Source of the DNA: Limnephilus marmoratus
Taxonomy: Eukaryota > Arthropoda > Insecta > Trichoptera > Limnephilidae
Direction: 5' to 3'
Assembly (NCBI GenBank): GCA_917880885.1
Contig: OU862919.1
Location: 53,543,058 to 53,607,057, forward strand
DNA length: 64,000 bases
The notes beneath the pieces are model-generated. The model was not told the origin of the DNA and ran no database searches. It worked only from the letters and a program-made list of their open reading frames with translations. A program made the translations under genes and the position numbers. Of this stretch, positions 62,960-64,000 are shown piece by piece. The number at the start of each line of letters is the position of its first letter. The first letter of the stretch is position 1.

Positions 62960-63640
62960 AAAAGTTTTTGAAAAAAAAACGCGTTTTTTTATAAGTGTTT
63001 GGTTTATTTGAAAATTTGGGCAGGGGTTTGCCTCAAAAAACGTGATTTTGTGAAAAATTCCAGATGTTTTTGGAAATTTGTTGAAAATTTTTCAAGTCCA
63101 AAAACGAGAAAAATTTGGGCAGCGGTTTCCCTTAAAAAACGTGATTTTGTGAAAAAATCCAGCTGTTTTGGAAATTTGTTGAAAAATTTTCAAAGTCCAT
63201 AAACGAGAAAAATTTGGGCAGCGGTTTCCCTTAAAAAACGTGATTTTGTGAAAAAATCCAGATGTTTTGGAAATTTCTTGAAAATTTTCAAAGTCCAAGA
63301 ACGAGAAAAATTTGGGCAGCGGTTTCCCTTAAAAAACGTGATTTTGTGAAAAAATCCAGGTGTTTTGGAAATTTGTTGAAAATTTTCAAAGTCCGAGAAC
63401 GAGAAAAAATTGGGCAGCGGTTTCCCTTAAAAAACGTGATTTTGTGAAAAAATCCAGATGTTTTGGAAATTTGTTGAAAATTTTCAAAGTCCGGATATGA
63501 AAATTTCACGGGCCGGGATTCACCTTAATGAAACACGTTTTTAGAATTTATTCCGATGTTTTTGAAAAATGTTTGCAAATTTGCAAAAGTCCGGAAATAA
63601 AAAAACGGAAACGAGGTTCGCCTTAAACGAACGTGTTTTT
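62960..63640. repeat. 98-99-bp tandem array, five clear copies plus decayed ends
   Basis: The phrase GGGCAGCGGTTTCCCTTAAA recurs with its GGG at 63018 (diverged), 63117, 63216, 63314 and 63412, giving periods of 99, 99, 98 and 98 bp. Each unit continues AACGTGATTTTGTGAAAAAA then TTTTGGAAATTTGTTGAAAA. Units at both edges are progressively decayed. Open frames here on both strands are repeat artefacts. Confidence 0.9.
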
Positions 63641-64000
63641 AGAATATTTCCATTTCCTTTCCAAAGGGGGGTTCTTCAGAAAAGGAAAGAAATATTTTTT
63701 CTTTTATACAAGTTTTCGTGGAAGTATTTGTTTGAAAATTCAACAATGTCTTGGGGAATCGTTTCTTTATTTACGTGGCTAGACTGTAGCCTGATTTGAG
63801 CATCACCAATTATTGGTATTTATCCGCCGACTTCCTTTTGTCATAACAAGTTATATGCAGAAATGTGCATACGTAATGTAATGCCTGACTCGAGGAATCG
63901 ACGTCAACGCGAACCGAACGTCTTTCAAATTGTGTCGTCTGTTTCTTACGAAAGAAAAAAAAGCTAAATGATGAAACAGGCGGCAAAATTAGAAAAATGC
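63641..64000. other. Window end, nothing recognised
   Basis: AT-rich sequence; the frame 63569-63799 overlaps the decayed array edge and is not a credible gene. The element presumably continues past the window. Confidence 0.4.

Larger units (their letters stand above)
59008..64000 (-). mobile_element. Internal region of the LTR element, without recognisable gag/pol
   Basis: At least 5 kb upstream (minus sense) of the polypurine tract belongs, by position, to the same element. I find no gag, protease, RT, RNase H or integrase motif in either strand. It holds a (GA)n at 59104-59125 and 60498-60525, a 45-bp tandem array (59765-60152) and a 98-bp array (62960-63640). Either gag-pol lies beyond 64000, leaving a very long 3' domain, or the element is a large non-autonomous derivative. 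The 5' limit is unknown. Confidence 0.5.

Noticed and set aside
63092..63509. Minus frames with repeated F-E-N-F-Q-E-I-S-K motifs
   Set aside because: They are translations of the 98-bp tandem array; matching frames are open on the other strand as well.

Overview
This window looks like AT-rich, intron-less, repeat-dominated nuclear DNA of an animal, most likely an arthropod and plausibly an insect. Evidence: many decayed non-LTR retrotransposons (jockey/CR1/L2-like, RTE-like and one with a restriction-like endonuclease), Penelope-like elements with a GIY-YIG domain, Helitrons with the 5' TC and 3' hairpin-CTAG ends common in insects, hAT, piggyBac-like and pogo-like DNA transposons, fold-back MITEs, and several tRNA-derived SINE families. 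I found no host protein-coding gene I could defend. Nearly every long open frame is either a transposon remnant or a by-product of tandem repeats. The order of insect is not resolved.

Layout. 0-4 kb: LINE fragments, a diverged tandem repeat and a fold-back MITE. 4.3-6.4 kb: two Penelope-like 3' ends carrying three hammerhead-ribozyme motifs, one copy being a fold-back structure bounded by a 35-bp direct repeat and itself split by a LINE; then a short Helitron. 7.3-10.7 kb: pogo-like, hAT and nested piggyBac-like elements. 13-15.4 kb: SINE-like elements and a 7 x 112-bp perfect array. 16.5-17.6 kb: a Penelope remnant with ribozyme and a MITE. 18.9-26.9 kb: a four-level nest (LINE-A > hAT-A > LINE-B > two Helitrons plus hAT-B). 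27-30.4 kb: SINE, LINE and MITE fragments. 30.4-32.3 kb: the best-preserved Penelope-like element (RT plus GIY-YIG, one frameshift, 3' hammerhead). 36.8-39.1 kb: a 20-bp array, Penelope and RTE remnants, and a second perfect 7-copy array (107 bp). 40.4-45.7 kb: a REL-endonuclease LINE, a Helitron, a MITE split by a LINE, a 5'-truncated Penelope-like element with an intact hammerhead, and a LINE 3' end. 46.8-56.6 kb: jockey-like, CR1-like, L2-like and RTE-like LINEs with SINEs. 58.3-64 kb: a minus-strand LTR plus polypurine tract, followed by at least 5 kb of tandem-repeat-rich sequence without recognisable gag or pol.

How parts work together. The Penelope-like copies share a layout of RT, GIY-YIG, then a 3' untranslated region with a hammerhead ribozyme whose stem III is a palindrome. 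A SINE-like family of about 450 bp shares its last ~80 bp, a double stem-loop, with a jockey-like LINE and is therefore probably mobilised by it. Several elements have 5'-inverted or fold-back structures, which suggests that target-primed reverse transcription with template switching has shaped this locus repeatedly. All coordinates of decayed elements are approximate, and every family name rests on motifs read by eye.
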